A DNA stretch of 45,843 nucleotides from Hyphomicrobiales bacterium (GCA_016185205.1 JACPOA010000038.1:1-45843), one strand, 5' to 3'; counted from the stretch's first letter, positions 23,815-32,865 are shown. Notes: a model not told the origin generated them from the letters alone. Numbers and translations are program-made.

Positions 23815-24219
23815 TCAGCCGGGCTTGGCGCCGTACTGGTGATCGGTCACCGGTTCCAGCCAGGTCACGTGATCGCCTTTGAGGGCTTCCTGCATGGCGA
23901 GGTGTTCCATGCCGTGATCGGGCGCCGCGCCGTGCCAATGCTTCTCGTCCGGCGGAATCCAGACCGTGTCGCCGGCGCGGACCTCACGAACGGGCCCGCC
24001 CCAGGTCTGCACCCGGCCGATGCCCGAGACGATGGCCAGCGTCTGCCCGAGCGGATGGGTATGCCAGGCGGTGCGCGCGCCCGGCTCGAACCGCACCCAG
24101 GCCGAACGGATGCGCGCGGGATCGGGCGCCTGGATGATCGGGTCCTGCCACACCGTTCCGGTGAAGCTCGGCGTCCCCATCCGGCGCGACGGCCGCGAGC
24201 CGCAAGCGATAATGTCCAT
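23815..24219 (-). CDS. Cupin domain protein (RmlC-like)
   Basis: 134 residues from ATG 24219, which follows GGGAGG. The cupin motifs are complete: TAWHTHPLGQTLAIVSGIG (His-x-His and the Gln position) and WIPPDEKHWHGAAPDHGMEH. Close relatives include cupins annotated as (R)-mandelonitrile lyase-like or fused to carboxymuconolactone decarboxylases. A metal-dependent small-molecule enzyme is likely; substrate unknown. Confidence 0.88.
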   Translation of the reverse strand: MDIIACGSRPSRRMGTPSFTGTVWQDPIIQAPDPARIRSAWVRFEPGARTAWHTHPLGQTLAIVSGIGRVQTWGGPVREVRAGDTVWIPPDEKHWHGAAPDHGMEHLAMQEALKGDHVTWLEPVTDHQYGAKPG

Positions 24220-24295
24220 GGTCAATTCCTCCCGGTTTTCCTTTGCCGGCATTCTATCAGCTTCGCGCCGGTTGTCGCGCCGCCCGCGCGCCAGC

Positions 24296-24321
24296 AAAAA
24301 GCCCGGCGTCGCCGCCGGGCT
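24296..24321 (-). terminator. Rho-independent terminator of the cold-shock gene
   Basis: On the minus strand GCCCGGCG, GCGA and CGCCGGGC are followed by TTTTTG. It lies 30 bp beyond the cspA stop. Confidence 0.85.
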
Positions 24322-24350
24322 TCATCGTCAAAGTCGATGACTGCTTGGCA

Positions 24351-24554
24351 TCACGCCGGCTGCAGATTGCCTGCCGCCTGCTTGCCGCGCTCGGTGACGA
24401 TCTCGTAGCTGATCTTCTGGCCCTCGTTCAGCGAACGCATGCCAGCCTTCTCCACCGCGGTGATGTGCACGAACACATCCTTCGAGCCGTCATCCGGCTG
24501 GATGAAGCCGAAGCCTTTTTGGGTATTGAAGAACTTCACAGTTCCGACAGGCAT
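24351..24554 (-). CDS. Cold-shock domain protein
   Basis: 67 residues, a single OB-fold. RNP1 KGFGFIQPDD and RNP2 DVFVHITAVE are both clear, after the opening MPVGTVKFFNTQKGF. It binds single-stranded nucleic acid and melts mRNA structure. Two adjacent ATGs exist; the second (24554) is better spaced from AAGGA. It has its own terminator and a long gap upstream to the PilZ gene, so it is monocistronic. Confidence 0.95.
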   Translation of the reverse strand: MPVGTVKFFNTQKGFGFIQPDDGSKDVFVHITAVEKAGMRSLNEGQKISYEIVTERGKQAAGNLQPA

Positions 24555-24820
24555 CATAGTTCCTTTCAAGCTTCCCGTTGAACGCCCGCGCGTGCATCGC
24601 GTTGACGGCAACAATCAGAGTTTTGCGAGGTCACTTGAACAGCAGCCCAACGTGAAGGGAGCGTGTCAGCAAGATGAGGCCGAAAACCAGGTTGCGGGCG
24701 GCGACATAAACGGTATTCGGCGCCAGGTCAACGGCTAAGCGGATGGCGGGCCGTGCCATATAGCGCTTTATGAATTGGTAATGGCCGATCCCTATAGTTC
24801 CGGGGCGTCGGGGGCCAGCG
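24555..24820. promoter_or_regulatory. Divergent cspA/PilZ upstream region
   Basis: 318 bp separate the divergent cold-shock and PilZ genes. No frame is convincing. The cspA side probably includes a long 5' leader, as cold-shock mRNAs often do. The PilZ side ends in a perfect CtrA-like box, listed separately. Confidence 0.4.
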
Positions 24821-24835
24821 TTAAAGATTTGTTAA
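24821..24835 (+). promoter_or_regulatory. Perfect CtrA-like box upstream of the PilZ gene
   Basis: TTAA-AGATTTG-TTAA matches the published CtrA consensus TTAA-N7-TTAA exactly. It ends 37 bp before the PilZ start codon, in promoter range. Confidence 0.65.
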
Positions 24836-24872
24836 ATGGCCGCGCCCGCGCTTCCGACGGCGGCGAGGCTAT

Positions 24873-25220
24873 ATGATCAAAAACAAACGGAAATCACTGC
24901 GCCGGCAGCTCCGTTACACGGCCTGGCTGGTGCTGGAAGGCGACCGTCTGCACGATTGCGTATTGTCGGATGCCTCCGATACCGGCGCGCGTCTCGAGGT
25001 CGAGGATTCCAAGACAGTCCCGGACACTTTCATGCTGCTGCTGGCCGGCAACGGCGCGGCGCAGCGCACGTGCCGCGTAGTGTGGCGCAAGCCGCAGCAG
25101 GTCGGCGTGAAATTCGAGCGGCGCCTCGCCCAGCACGACCAGGCAACGCTGGTGCCGGTCATCGATGCGGACGACAACGTACGTCTCGAACCCGCCGAAA
25201 CCGCTCGACGCGGACTTTAA
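24873..25220 (+). CDS. PilZ domain protein (c-di-GMP binding)
   Basis: 115 residues, a single PilZ domain. The c-di-GMP motifs are RRQLR (Arg10 and Arg14, the RxxxR element) and DASDTG (33-38, the D/NxSxxG element), both present, then a beta-barrel ending VGVKFERRL. Binding of c-di-GMP is therefore likely. Such stand-alone proteins couple the second messenger to motility or exopolysaccharide targets. The upstream CtrA-like box ties it to the cell-cycle circuit. The output partner is unknown. Confidence 0.88.
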   Translation: MIKNKRKSLRRQLRYTAWLVLEGDRLHDCVLSDASDTGARLEVEDSKTVPDTFMLLLAGNGAAQRTCRVVWRKPQQVGVKFERRLAQHDQATLVPVIDADDNVRLEPAETARRGL

Positions 25221-25230
25221 CCGAAGATCG

Positions 25231-26172
25231 TCACGACTGCTGAATGGCCGAAACCAGCCAGTTGCCGCCGCGCGCGCGCATGAAGGTCCACAGTTCGGTG
25301 GCCTCGCTCGGGCTGCCGCCCTCAACGGTGCGGCCGCTGCTGCGCTCGACCATGCTGTCCGTCAGTGCGAAGCGCATGGCGACGGTCGCATAATCGACGT
25401 CGCCTTCGCGCCAGGCTTCCGCCAGATCGCCCTGCTCGAGCTTCACGGCGGTGACGCGATTGATCAGGCCGCGGCTGGCATTCTCCGACAACTGCTCGGA
25501 GAAATAGGACAACATCTCCGGCGTCACCTTGGCGCGTAGCGCCGCAAGATCTTCCGCCGAATAGGCGGCCTGCACGTCGCCGAGCAACTGCTCGTAGGCA
25601 TCGTAATCCGATTTGGCAATCGTGACCGGCTCGCCGGCCGGTGCCGCATTGCCGCCGCCCAGCATGGCACCTAGTCCGCCGAAGGCGTGCCCGGTCGCGG
25701 GGTGCGCCGCCGCATAGGCCTCCTGCGGAGCATTGCGCCGCTGCCACCAGGCGAACAGCAGCCGTGCGACGATCACCACCAGCGCGACTTGCAACAGCAG
25801 GCCGAGGATCGAGGCGAAGCCGCCCATGCCGCCGAACATCCCGTGGCCGAACAGCAGGCCGAACAGGCCGGCGCCGATGAAGCCGGCGGCAAGCCCGCCG
25901 AGCAATCCGCCGCCGAACAAGCCACCACCCAGCAATCCGGGGCGGGTTGCCTGACCGGCGGCGGTCGTGGTGCTGCCGGGCTGCGTCACGCTGCGCTGGA
26001 TCGGCGCGGCGGTGTTGGGCGCGGTGCGGGTGGGGGCCGGCGCAGAGAATGTGCGCGTGCCGCGGCTGCCTGCCGAGGAGCCGCCGCCAACGCGAGCATC
26101 CGCATCGGCAGCAACAAGCACAAGTGAGGTCGCGATCGCGGCAAGCGCAATCAGCCAGCGGTAGCTGCTCAT
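25231..26172 (-). CDS. Tim44-like domain membrane protein
   Basis: 313 residues. N-terminal signal or anchor (MSSYRWLIALAAIATSLVLV) is followed by a Ser/Thr/Pro/Gly-rich linker, a very Gly-rich hydrophobic region (LLGGGLFGGGLLGGLAAGFI), another helix (ILGLLLQVALVVIVARLLFA) and a C-terminal Tim44-like domain from about residue 195 (ITIAKSDYD-type start, LSYFSEQLSENASRG, ELWTFMRARGGNWLVSAIQQ). Bacterial homologues (TimA) sit in the inner membrane; their role is not settled. Convergent with the PilZ gene. Confidence 0.85.
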   Translation of the reverse strand: MSSYRWLIALAAIATSLVLVAADADARVGGGSSAGSRGTRTFSAPAPTRTAPNTAAPIQRSVTQPGSTTTAAGQATRPGLLGGGLFGGGLLGGLAAGFIGAGLFGLLFGHGMFGGMGGFASILGLLLQVALVVIVARLLFAWWQRRNAPQEAYAAAHPATGHAFGGLGAMLGGGNAAPAGEPVTIAKSDYDAYEQLLGDVQAAYSAEDLAALRAKVTPEMLSYFSEQLSENASRGLINRVTAVKLEQGDLAEAWREGDVDYATVAMRFALTDSMVERSSGRTVEGGSPSEATELWTFMRARGGNWLVSAIQQS

Positions 26173-26344
26173 GGTGTCATATCCTCCCGGCCAAATCGGC
26201 GTTCAGGACAATAGGTGCCCGCCGCCCGAATTGTAAGGGGTGGAATGGCGGCTGCGCTATCCTGTCACGGGAATGTCATGGCCAGCCCCGGGAACCGGCC
26301 GTCTTCCAGGCGCTTTGTCCTTGCGGGACGATGGAGCTGGACCG

Positions 26345-26602
26345 ATGAAGGCCCTGACCGCCTTTGCCGTGCTGCTTGCGCTTTGCGTTACTTTTGGCGC
26401 CACGGCGCAGGCCAAGGTTGCGCCGCTCGAAAGCCAGGCGGTCGTGACGGCATCCGACGATTGGGCGTCCAGCCGGTCAGCGGAAATGCGGGAGGCGGAC
26501 TATTTCCGCGCGCCGCAATCGCCCGTCACCGAACGCGATTATCCGTGCCGCCTGCAGCTGCGTATGTTCGAGAAGACCCGTCTCGCCCAATCCTGTCAAT
26601 GA
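26345..26602 (+). CDS. Small secreted protein (85 aa)
   Basis: MKALTAFAVLLALCVTFGAT and AQAKVAP form a clean signal peptide with an AxA cleavage site at about residue 23. The mature part of about 60 residues is polar and ends YPCRLQLRMFEKTRLAQSCQ with two Cys residues likely forming a disulfide. Function unknown. It converges on cckA with a 25-bp gap. Confidence 0.6.
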   Translation: MKALTAFAVLLALCVTFGATAQAKVAPLESQAVVTASDDWASSRSAEMREADYFRAPQSPVTERDYPCRLQLRMFEKTRLAQSCQ

Positions 26603-26627
26603 TGCGCGCCGAACCTGCGTTCGCGGA

Positions 26628-29252
26628 TCACAGCGCCAGCGTCTGTTTCACCACGGCGACCAGTTGCTTGAGCGTGAAGGGCTTGGCCAGGAAGGCATAT
26701 TGCTCCTGGCTCGGCAGGTTCTTGGCGAAGGCCTCTTCGGCATAGCCGGAGACGAAGATGATTTTGACGTTGGGATCGCGCCGGCGCAGCTCCTTGAGCA
26801 ACGTCGGTCCGTCCATTTCCGGCATCACCACGTCCGACACCACCAGATCGGCGTGGCCGTGTTTTTCCAGCACCTCGATCGCTTCGACGCCGTTGCCGGC
26901 TTCCAGCACAGTGTAGCCGCGCGAGGTAAGCCCGCGCGCGTTGAGCGCACGCAAACCTTCCTCGTCCTCGACCAGCAGGATGGTGCCGTGGCCGGTGAGA
27001 TCGGCGGTGGCGGCCTTCGCCATGGTATCGGCGGCCGACATGGCGCCCGCGATCGCCGGCGCCTCGCCGGCCGGAATCTGCGCGAGCTTATCTTCGGCGC
27101 CCGGCACATGGCGCGGCAGGAATATGCGGAACGCGGTGTCGCCGGGCTTGGAATCCGCATAGACGAAACCGCCGGTCTGCTTGACGATGCCGTACACCGT
27201 CGACAGTCCCAGGCCGGTGCCCTTGCCGACATCTTTGGTCGAGAAGAACGGCTCGAATATTTTTTCAATAATGTCGGGCGGAATGCCGATCCCGGTGTCG
27301 CTCACTTCGACCAGCACATAGTCGGCGACCGGCATGCCCTTGTAGGCGAATTTGCCGCATTCGCTGGCGGTCACATTGGCGGTGCGAACGCTAAGCTTGC
27401 CGCCGTCCGGCATGGCGTCGCGCGCGTTGACCGCGAGATTGACGATCACCTGCTCGAACTGCGAGATGTCCACCTTCACCGGCCACAGATCGCGGCCGTG
27501 CACGACCTCCAGCGTCACCTTCTCGCCGATCAGCCGCTTGAGCAGCATGCCGAGATCGCTCAGCGTTTCGCCGAGGTCGAGCACCTGCGGGCGCAGGGTT
27601 TGCTTGCGCGAGAAGGCGAGCAGCTGGCGCACCAGCGCGGCGGCGCGGTTGGCGTTCTGCTTGATCTGGATGATGTCCTGGAACGACGGGTCGGTCGGCT
27701 TGTGCGCGTTGAGCAGGAAGTCGGTCGCCATCATGATGGCGGATAGCACGTTGTTGAAGTCGTGCGCGATGCCGCCGGCGAGCTGGCCGACCGATTCCAT
27801 CTTCTGCTGCTGATAGACCCGGTTCTCCAGCGTGCGCTGCGTGGTGGTCTCGAGCGCGTAGACGATGGCCGCCTCGCCGTCGCGATCCTCTTCCTCGACC
27901 GCGGAGACGAAGAAATTCGCCCAACGCTCGCTGTGGCCTGCGAGCGCCGCTTCCACCGGTGCGATGTCGCCCTGGCCCTCGCCCGCCTTGCGGATCGCCG
28001 ATTCCAGCGCCGGCCGGTCGCGCTCGGCCACGACGCTGAGGATCGAGCGCTCGTCGCCCTTGAGCAGGCCTTCGAAGGCGGACGCGAAGCGCGCATTGCT
28101 GCGCGCGATGCGGCCGGCTTTGTCCACGGTCGCGATGGCCATCGGCGTGTTCTGGAAGAAGCGCATGAAGCGCACTTCGGCCGCGCGCTGCGGATCGCTG
28201 CCGTCATCCTTGGCTCGATTGAGCACCAGCGTGCGCGAGGTTCCAACCGTGCCGTCGGCGCCGAACGCCACCTTGTGGAACATGCGCACCGGCACCGGCT
28301 TGCCGCCGCGGGTCTTGAGATCGAGATCGAGCACCTCGGTCATCACTTCGCCGGGCGCGGCATTGAGCGTGGTGAGCAGCGCGGCGCCCTCGCCGGCGAC
28401 GATGTCGGTGAGCTTGAGCGAGCCGGCGCCGACCGAAGCGAGATCGTGGTCGAGCCAGGCCGCCAGCGTGGCGTTCAGGTAAACAATGTCGCCCGCGGCA
28501 TCGACCGAGAAGAAGCCGGCCGGCGCGTGATCGAGATAGTCGATGGCGTGCTGGAGCTCCTGGAACACGTTTTCCTGGCGCTCGCGCTCGCGCGTCACGT
28601 CGGCGATCTTCCATACCGTCATGCGCGCGTCGGCCTTGCCCTGTCCAAGCGGGCGCACGCGCATGCGCAGCCAACGGCCGCCTTCGCCGGCGGCGCCCGC
28701 GATGCGCACCTCCTCCTGCAGCCGGCGGCCTTCGCGCGCGGCCTTGAGCAGGCGGTAGATCGATTCCGACACGTCGGGATCGCCGATGAACACCCGTTCG
28801 ATCGGCCGCACATCGTTATTGTCGGCGGCTCCGATCAGGTCGAGATAGGTGGCATTGGCGTAGAACACCCGCCCGCTCTGGTCAGTGACCAGGATACCGT
28901 CGAAGGCATTGTCGACCACCGCCTTGAGCAAGGGATTGCCATGCACCTTGCTGGCAAGCCGCATGATGCCGGAGGCCATGGCGAACAGCGCGCTCACGCC
29001 CACGGTGCCGAGAACCGCCAGCAGCGCCAGCATGTAGGTTTTGGTGTATTGGGGTGGGATATAAATGAGGCCGGCGGCGGCGCCGACCAGCAGCAGCACG
29101 ACCAGCAGCACCATGAAGATCGAGCCTGAGCGAGGCGCGTTCTGGCTTTTGTCAAAAGCCTGCCGCCCAAGTCCCTGAAGAACTTGTTCCTGAGCTTGCC
29201 GCTCGCCGCCCTCTGGCGCCGCTTTCGGCGCTGCCGGATGTTGCGCTGCCAT
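26628..29252 (-). CDS. cckA: CckA hybrid histidine kinase
   Basis: 874 residues from ATG 29252. Order: cytoplasmic N-terminus, two membrane helices (SIFMVLLVVLLLVGAAAGLI and YMLALLAVLGTVGVSALFAM), at least three PAS-like modules between about 90 and 470, HisKA with phosphorylated His497 in GGIAHDFNNVL, HATPase with VSDTGIGIP and GKGTGLGLS, and a receiver with Asp807 in VVSDVVMPEMDG. This is the CckA layout. CckA passes phosphate through ChpT to CtrA and CpdR and so controls replication, division and flagellar genes. Phosphorylated CtrA would act on the TTAA-N7-TTAA boxes found in this window. flhB lies just to its right on the same strand, separated by a 90-bp gap. Confidence 0.95.
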   Translation of the reverse strand: MAAQHPAAPKAAPEGGERQAQEQVLQGLGRQAFDKSQNAPRSGSIFMVLLVVLLLVGAAAGLIYIPPQYTKTYMLALLAVLGTVGVSALFAMASGIMRLASKVHGNPLLKAVVDNAFDGILVTDQSGRVFYANATYLDLIGAADNNDVRPIERVFIGDPDVSESIYRLLKAAREGRRLQEEVRIAGAAGEGGRWLRMRVRPLGQGKADARMTVWKIADVTRERERQENVFQELQHAIDYLDHAPAGFFSVDAAGDIVYLNATLAAWLDHDLASVGAGSLKLTDIVAGEGAALLTTLNAAPGEVMTEVLDLDLKTRGGKPVPVRMFHKVAFGADGTVGTSRTLVLNRAKDDGSDPQRAAEVRFMRFFQNTPMAIATVDKAGRIARSNARFASAFEGLLKGDERSILSVVAERDRPALESAIRKAGEGQGDIAPVEAALAGHSERWANFFVSAVEEEDRDGEAAIVYALETTTQRTLENRVYQQQKMESVGQLAGGIAHDFNNVLSAIMMATDFLLNAHKPTDPSFQDIIQIKQNANRAAALVRQLLAFSRKQTLRPQVLDLGETLSDLGMLLKRLIGEKVTLEVVHGRDLWPVKVDISQFEQVIVNLAVNARDAMPDGGKLSVRTANVTASECGKFAYKGMPVADYVLVEVSDTGIGIPPDIIEKIFEPFFSTKDVGKGTGLGLSTVYGIVKQTGGFVYADSKPGDTAFRIFLPRHVPGAEDKLAQIPAGEAPAIAGAMSAADTMAKAATADLTGHGTILLVEDEEGLRALNARGLTSRGYTVLEAGNGVEAIEVLEKHGHADLVVSDVVMPEMDGPTLLKELRRRDPNVKIIFVSGYAEEAFAKNLPSQEQYAFLAKPFTLKQLVAVVKQTLAL

Positions 29253-29342
29253 GACTCCTGAGTGCCTTAAGCCGCCCCATTGGCGCAAGAGCCAGTCGCG
29301 GCCAATCGCGTCCTTTGGATAATTTCCCGCCCTTTTGGCCGG

Positions 29343-30413
29343 TTACCTGTGGATCGCCCGGCGCAATTTCATGACATAGCCGATCACCTCGGCCACCGCC
29401 TTGTAGTGCTCGGGCGGAACGGCCTCGTCGATCTCGACGGTGGCATGCAACGCACGGGCCAACGGCGGGTTCTCGACCACGGGAATGGCATGTTCGCCGG
29501 CGACCTGCCTGATTTTCAGGGCCAGCGCATCGACGCCCTTGGCGACGCAGATCGGCGCTTCCATGCCGCGCTCGTATTGCAGGGCGATGGCATAGTGGGT
29601 CGGGTTGGTGATGACCACCGCCGCCTTGGGCACCGCCGCCATCATGCGCCGGCGCGACTTAGTCTGGCGTAGCTGGCGCATCTTGCCCTTGATGGCCGGA
29701 TCGCCTTCGGTGTGCTTGAACTCCTCCTTGAGTTCCCGCAGCGACATTTTCTGCTTCTCGTACCATTGCCGGTACTGGAACAGGTAATCGGCGGCGGCCA
29801 CGACCGCCATGATGGCGACCACGGCGCCGAGCAGCTTGAGCGCCAGCGACTGCACCAGCGCCAGCATGACGGGCAGGTCGCTGCGCACCAGCCCTTCGAG
29901 CCGATTGCGCTCCGGCCACATCAGCGCGGTCAGTACCGTGCCGACCAGAACCAGCTTGACGATGCCCTTGGCGAAATTGGCAAGCGCCTGCACGGAGAAC
30001 AGCCGCTTCAAGCCCGCGAGCGGAGAGATCTTGGAGAGCTTGGGTGCCAGCGACTCGAACGACCACACCAGTTGGTGCTGGATCAGGTTACCGCCAAGCG
30101 CCGCCAGCATCAGCAGCAGGAACGGAATGGCGATGGCGGCGATCATTTCACCGCCGATCTTCTGGAACAGCCGCGGCAGAGTCGGACCGTCCATTGGGAT
30201 GTCGTGCGCATTGGCCAGCAGCCCGCGCATGGTGGTGGTCAGGTTGGCGCCCATGCCGCTGGAGAAGGCCATCAGCACCAGCGTGGCGCCGGCGATAATG
30301 AACCAGGTGTTGACCTCCTGGCTCTTGACCACGTCGCCGCGCTTGAGTGCCTCCTCCAGGCGCTTTTGTGTCGGTTCTTCTGTTTTATCGGTGCTGTCGC
30401 TGTCTTCGGCCAT
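29343..30413 (-). CDS. flhB: Flagellar export switch protein FlhB
   Basis: 356 residues. The cytoplasmic N-terminus KTEEPTQKRLEEALKRGDVV is followed by four membrane helices and the autocleavage motif NPTH (270-273) in VVITNPTHYAIAL. FlhB cleaves itself between Asn and Pro to switch export from rod/hook to filament substrates. All key residues are present. It is the distal gene of the leftward flgBC-fliEQR-flhB string, 27 bp after fliR. Confidence 0.97.
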   Translation of the reverse strand: MAEDSDSTDKTEEPTQKRLEEALKRGDVVKSQEVNTWFIIAGATLVLMAFSSGMGANLTTTMRGLLANAHDIPMDGPTLPRLFQKIGGEMIAAIAIPFLLLMLAALGGNLIQHQLVWSFESLAPKLSKISPLAGLKRLFSVQALANFAKGIVKLVLVGTVLTALMWPERNRLEGLVRSDLPVMLALVQSLALKLLGAVVAIMAVVAAADYLFQYRQWYEKQKMSLRELKEEFKHTEGDPAIKGKMRQLRQTKSRRRMMAAVPKAAVVITNPTHYAIALQYERGMEAPICVAKGVDALALKIRQVAGEHAIPVVENPPLARALHATVEIDEAVPPEHYKAVAEVIGYVMKLRRAIHR

Positions 30414-30440
30414 ACCTGCTCCAGATTTGCTCGCTCCCGG

Positions 30441-31211
30441 TCAACTGTGCGGCGCGAGTTCGCTGAGCACGCCTTCGAGATAGCCGGTGAAGGTGCCCAT
30501 CATGGCGCCGATCACCAGCAGCAACAGCAGCAGGCCGAGCAGGATCGACAGCGGCAGGCCGATGAAGAACACCTGCATTTGCGGCATCAGCCGCGACAGG
30601 ATGCCGAGCCCGAGATTGAACAGCAGTCCGAACACCAGAAACGGCGCCGACAGCTGGATTCCGATCTTGAACGACGTGGCGATGATGCGGGTCATATGCT
30701 GCGCCGCATCACCGATCAGGGGAATCTCGCCCGGCGCAAAGATGGTGTAGCTGTCGTTCATCGCCGCGATGACCAGGTGATGCAGATCGGTGGCGAAGAT
30801 CAGCGTGACGCCGAGCACGGTGAGAAAATTTTCGACCAGCAGGCCTTGCTGGTTCTGAGTCGGATTGACCGCGGTGGCGAAGCCAAGGCCGAGCTGCTGG
30901 GCGATCACGAATCCGGCGACCTGCAACGAGGAGATCGCCAGCCGCGCGGTCAAACCCAACACGGCGCCCACCAGCAGTTCCTGGAACAGCACCAGCAGCA
31001 CCGGGCCGAGCGCCTTGAGATCGACGGCATAGGCGCCCTGATGCGCCGGCAACAGGATGGCCGTGAGCACCAGCGCCATCGCGAGCCGGACCCGCGACGG
31101 CAAATTCATTTCGCCGATACCCGGCAGCAGCATGACCATGGTGCCGACGCGCGCGAAGGTCAGCAGGAACGCGGCGGCGAGCGCCGGCAGGAATGAAATA
31201 TCGACCCGCAT
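30441..31211 (-). CDS. fliR: Flagellar export gate protein FliR
   Basis: 256 residues with six or so membrane helices. It starts MRVDISFLPALAAAFLLTFA and has ARVGTMVMLLPGIGEMNLPS, the conserved early signature, plus GFVIAQQLGLGFATAVNPTQ. FliR forms the FliPQR export gate in the basal body membrane ring. The gene follows fliQ by 7 bp. Confidence 0.96.
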   Translation of the reverse strand: MRVDISFLPALAAAFLLTFARVGTMVMLLPGIGEMNLPSRVRLAMALVLTAILLPAHQGAYAVDLKALGPVLLVLFQELLVGAVLGLTARLAISSLQVAGFVIAQQLGLGFATAVNPTQNQQGLLVENFLTVLGVTLIFATDLHHLVIAAMNDSYTIFAPGEIPLIGDAAQHMTRIIATSFKIGIQLSAPFLVFGLLFNLGLGILSRLMPQMQVFFIGLPLSILLGLLLLLLVIGAMMGTFTGYLEGVLSELAPHS

Positions 31212-31218
31212 TAGAAGA

Positions 31219-31482
31219 TTACCCGCTGACGATGCGGGCGGCGATCCGCAGCATCTCGGCGTGCAGTTTTTCGGCCATGAACGGCAGCGCGACCAGCAGC
31301 GATACGAATATCGCCAGGATTTTCGGCACGAAGGCGATGGTCATTTCCTGGATCTGGGTGAGCGCCTGCAGCAGCGAAATGGCGACGCCGACTGCCAAGC
31401 CCACCAGCATGACCGGGGCCGAGACGATGATCAGCGTGTAAATCGCGTCGCGGGCGACGTCGAGAACTTCCGGTCCGGTCAT
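31219..31482 (-). CDS. fliQ: Flagellar export gate protein FliQ
   Basis: 87 residues, two membrane helices, normal length. MTGPEVLDVARDAIYTLIIV and LVGLAVGVAISLLQALTQIQ are typical of FliQ. Four or five copies pack around FliP5R in the gate. It lies between fliE and fliR on the same strand. Confidence 0.96.
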   Translation of the reverse strand: MTGPEVLDVARDAIYTLIIVSAPVMLVGLAVGVAISLLQALTQIQEMTIAFVPKILAIFVSLLVALPFMAEKLHAEMLRIAARIVSG

Positions 31483-31503
31483 TTTTTCCGCTCACGCTCC
31501 GTA

Positions 31504-31827
31504 TTAAATGGGCATCCTCATGATTTCTTCGTAGGCCGCGATCACCTTGTCGCGCACCGCCACCACGGCATCGATGGCGACTTCGGTCTCCGCCACCGCG
31601 GTGACGACGTCCACCATGTTGGATTTGCCGTTGGCCATGGCACGCGTCTGTATGTCGGATTTGCGGCCGGTCTCACTGACGGCGGTCATGGCTTCCTTGA
31701 GCACGGAGGCAAAGCTCGTCTCGCTGTTGCCCGCGATCCCCGGCGGACGCGCGAGCGCGAGCGAGGGATCGGCGGCAAGGCGTGCGACATTGGCATAGGC
31801 GCTGGCGGCGGCGAGCGGGGTGGCCAT
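31504..31827 (-). CDS. fliE: Flagellar hook-basal body protein FliE
   Basis: 107 residues. Family features: SFASVLKEAMTAVSETGRKS, then MVDVVTAVAETEVAIDAVVA and VIAAYEEIMRMPI at the very end. FliE links the MS ring and export gate to the rod. It follows flgC by 22 bp. Confidence 0.95.
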   Translation of the reverse strand: MATPLAAASAYANVARLAADPSLALARPPGIAGNSETSFASVLKEAMTAVSETGRKSDIQTRAMANGKSNMVDVVTAVAETEVAIDAVVAVRDKVIAAYEEIMRMPI

Positions 31828-31849
31828 GCTGGTTTAGTCCTTATATTTT

Positions 31850-32260
31850 TCAGGCTTTGAGGATGTCCATGGTGCGCATCATCATGCGCCGGGTGGCGCC
31901 GATCACGTTGACATTGGCTTCGTAGGACCGCTGCGCCTCGCGCATGTCGGTCATTTCCACCAGCGAATTGACGTTGGGATATTTGACGTTGCCGTTCTTG
32001 TCGGCCGCCGGATGCCCCGGCTCGTATTTCAGCCGGAACTCGGAACTGTCGGTACGAGTCTTGCCGAGTTCGACCACGCGGGCATCGATCATGTGATCGA
32101 GCTGGCTGACGAAGGTTGGCACTTTGCGCCGGTACGGATCGGCGCCGGGCGATGTCGGCGTCGAATCGGCATTGGCGATGTTTTCCGAAATGATACGCAT
32201 GCGGCCGGCCTGGGCGCGCAAGCCGGACGCGGCGATCGACATGGCCTTCATGAAATCCAT
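31850..32260 (-). CDS. flgC: Flagellar proximal rod protein FlgC
   Basis: 136 residues. N-terminal rod motif AMSIAASGLRAQAGRMRIIS and ENIANADSTP; C-terminal MTDMREAQRSYEANVNVIGA, both conserved in rod proteins, which coil together through these ends. It is exported unprocessed by the flagellar type III system. ATG 32260 follows GGAGAG. It lies 27 bp after flgB. Confidence 0.96.
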   Translation of the reverse strand: MDFMKAMSIAASGLRAQAGRMRIISENIANADSTPTSPGADPYRRKVPTFVSQLDHMIDARVVELGKTRTDSSEFRLKYEPGHPAADKNGNVKYPNVNSLVEMTDMREAQRSYEANVNVIGATRRMMMRTMDILKA

Positions 32261-32287
32261 CGAGGCTCTCCTTCAGGCAAGATTGGG

Positions 32288-32695
32288 TTAGCGTTTGCCG
32301 ATCGCGATCTTGATGAGACTGAGGCTGCGGGTGTAGAGCGCGGTCGCCGCCTGATAGTCCATCTGGTTGGCGGCCACCTTCATCATCTCGTCCTCGAGGT
32401 TCACCGAATTGCCGGCCGGGCGCACCTCGTAATTGCCCTTCTCGGTGCGGAACGCCGAGCCGCTCAAGCTCATGCCGCCGATATGGCCGCTCTCGGTGCG
32501 CGTGAGCGAGACGCTCGACACCGTGGCCGGGGTGACCTGAGTGGGATCTTCGAATTTCGGCGCCTTGAGATCGCGCCCGCGGTAATTCGGCGTGTCGGAA
32601 TTGGCGACGTTCTCGGCCAGCACGCGCTGGCGCTCCTGCGCCCATTCCATCCGGGTGCGCAGCATCGAGAAGATCGGAATATCGCTGATCGCCAT
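32288..32695 (-). CDS. flgB: Flagellar proximal rod protein FlgB
   Basis: 135 residues. It has ERQRVLAENVANSDTPNYRG, the rod signature, near the N-terminus and MMKVAANQMDYQAATALYTR at the C-terminal end. First gene of the leftward flgB-flgC-fliE-fliQ-fliR-flhB string. The promoter should lie in 32696-32966, which contains CtrA-like boxes. Confidence 0.96.
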   Translation of the reverse strand: MAISDIPIFSMLRTRMEWAQERQRVLAENVANSDTPNYRGRDLKAPKFEDPTQVTPATVSSVSLTRTESGHIGGMSLSGSAFRTEKGNYEVRPAGNSVNLEDEMMKVAANQMDYQAATALYTRSLSLIKIAIGKR

Positions 32696-32760
32696 GGCGC
32701 CCCCGCAAAGTTCCCGTCGGCGGCCGCAGCCGCGCTAGGCAGACTTTGCCGGGCGTATGG

Positions 32761-32775
32761 TTAACGGCGGGTAAA
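32761..32775 (-). promoter_or_regulatory. CtrA-like box facing flgB
   Basis: Read on the minus strand: TTTA-CCCGCCG-TTAACC, one mismatch from TTAA-N7-TTAAC, about 66 bp upstream of the flgB start. Confidence 0.5.
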
Positions 32776-32865
32776 GGAATAGTGGCGGAGCGCCGCGAGC
32801 GTCATGAATTTACCATTGTTAACGGTTCGAAATCGGACCGGATAAGCGAAACAAGGCTTTATTTG

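Noticed and set aside
27762-29129. A 455-codon rightward frame opposite cckA
   Set aside because: Antisense shadow in GC-rich DNA; cckA domains account for the coding signal on the other strand.
29712-31196. A 494-codon rightward frame opposite flhB and fliR
   Set aside because: His/Gln/Arg-rich shadow of two certain membrane protein genes.
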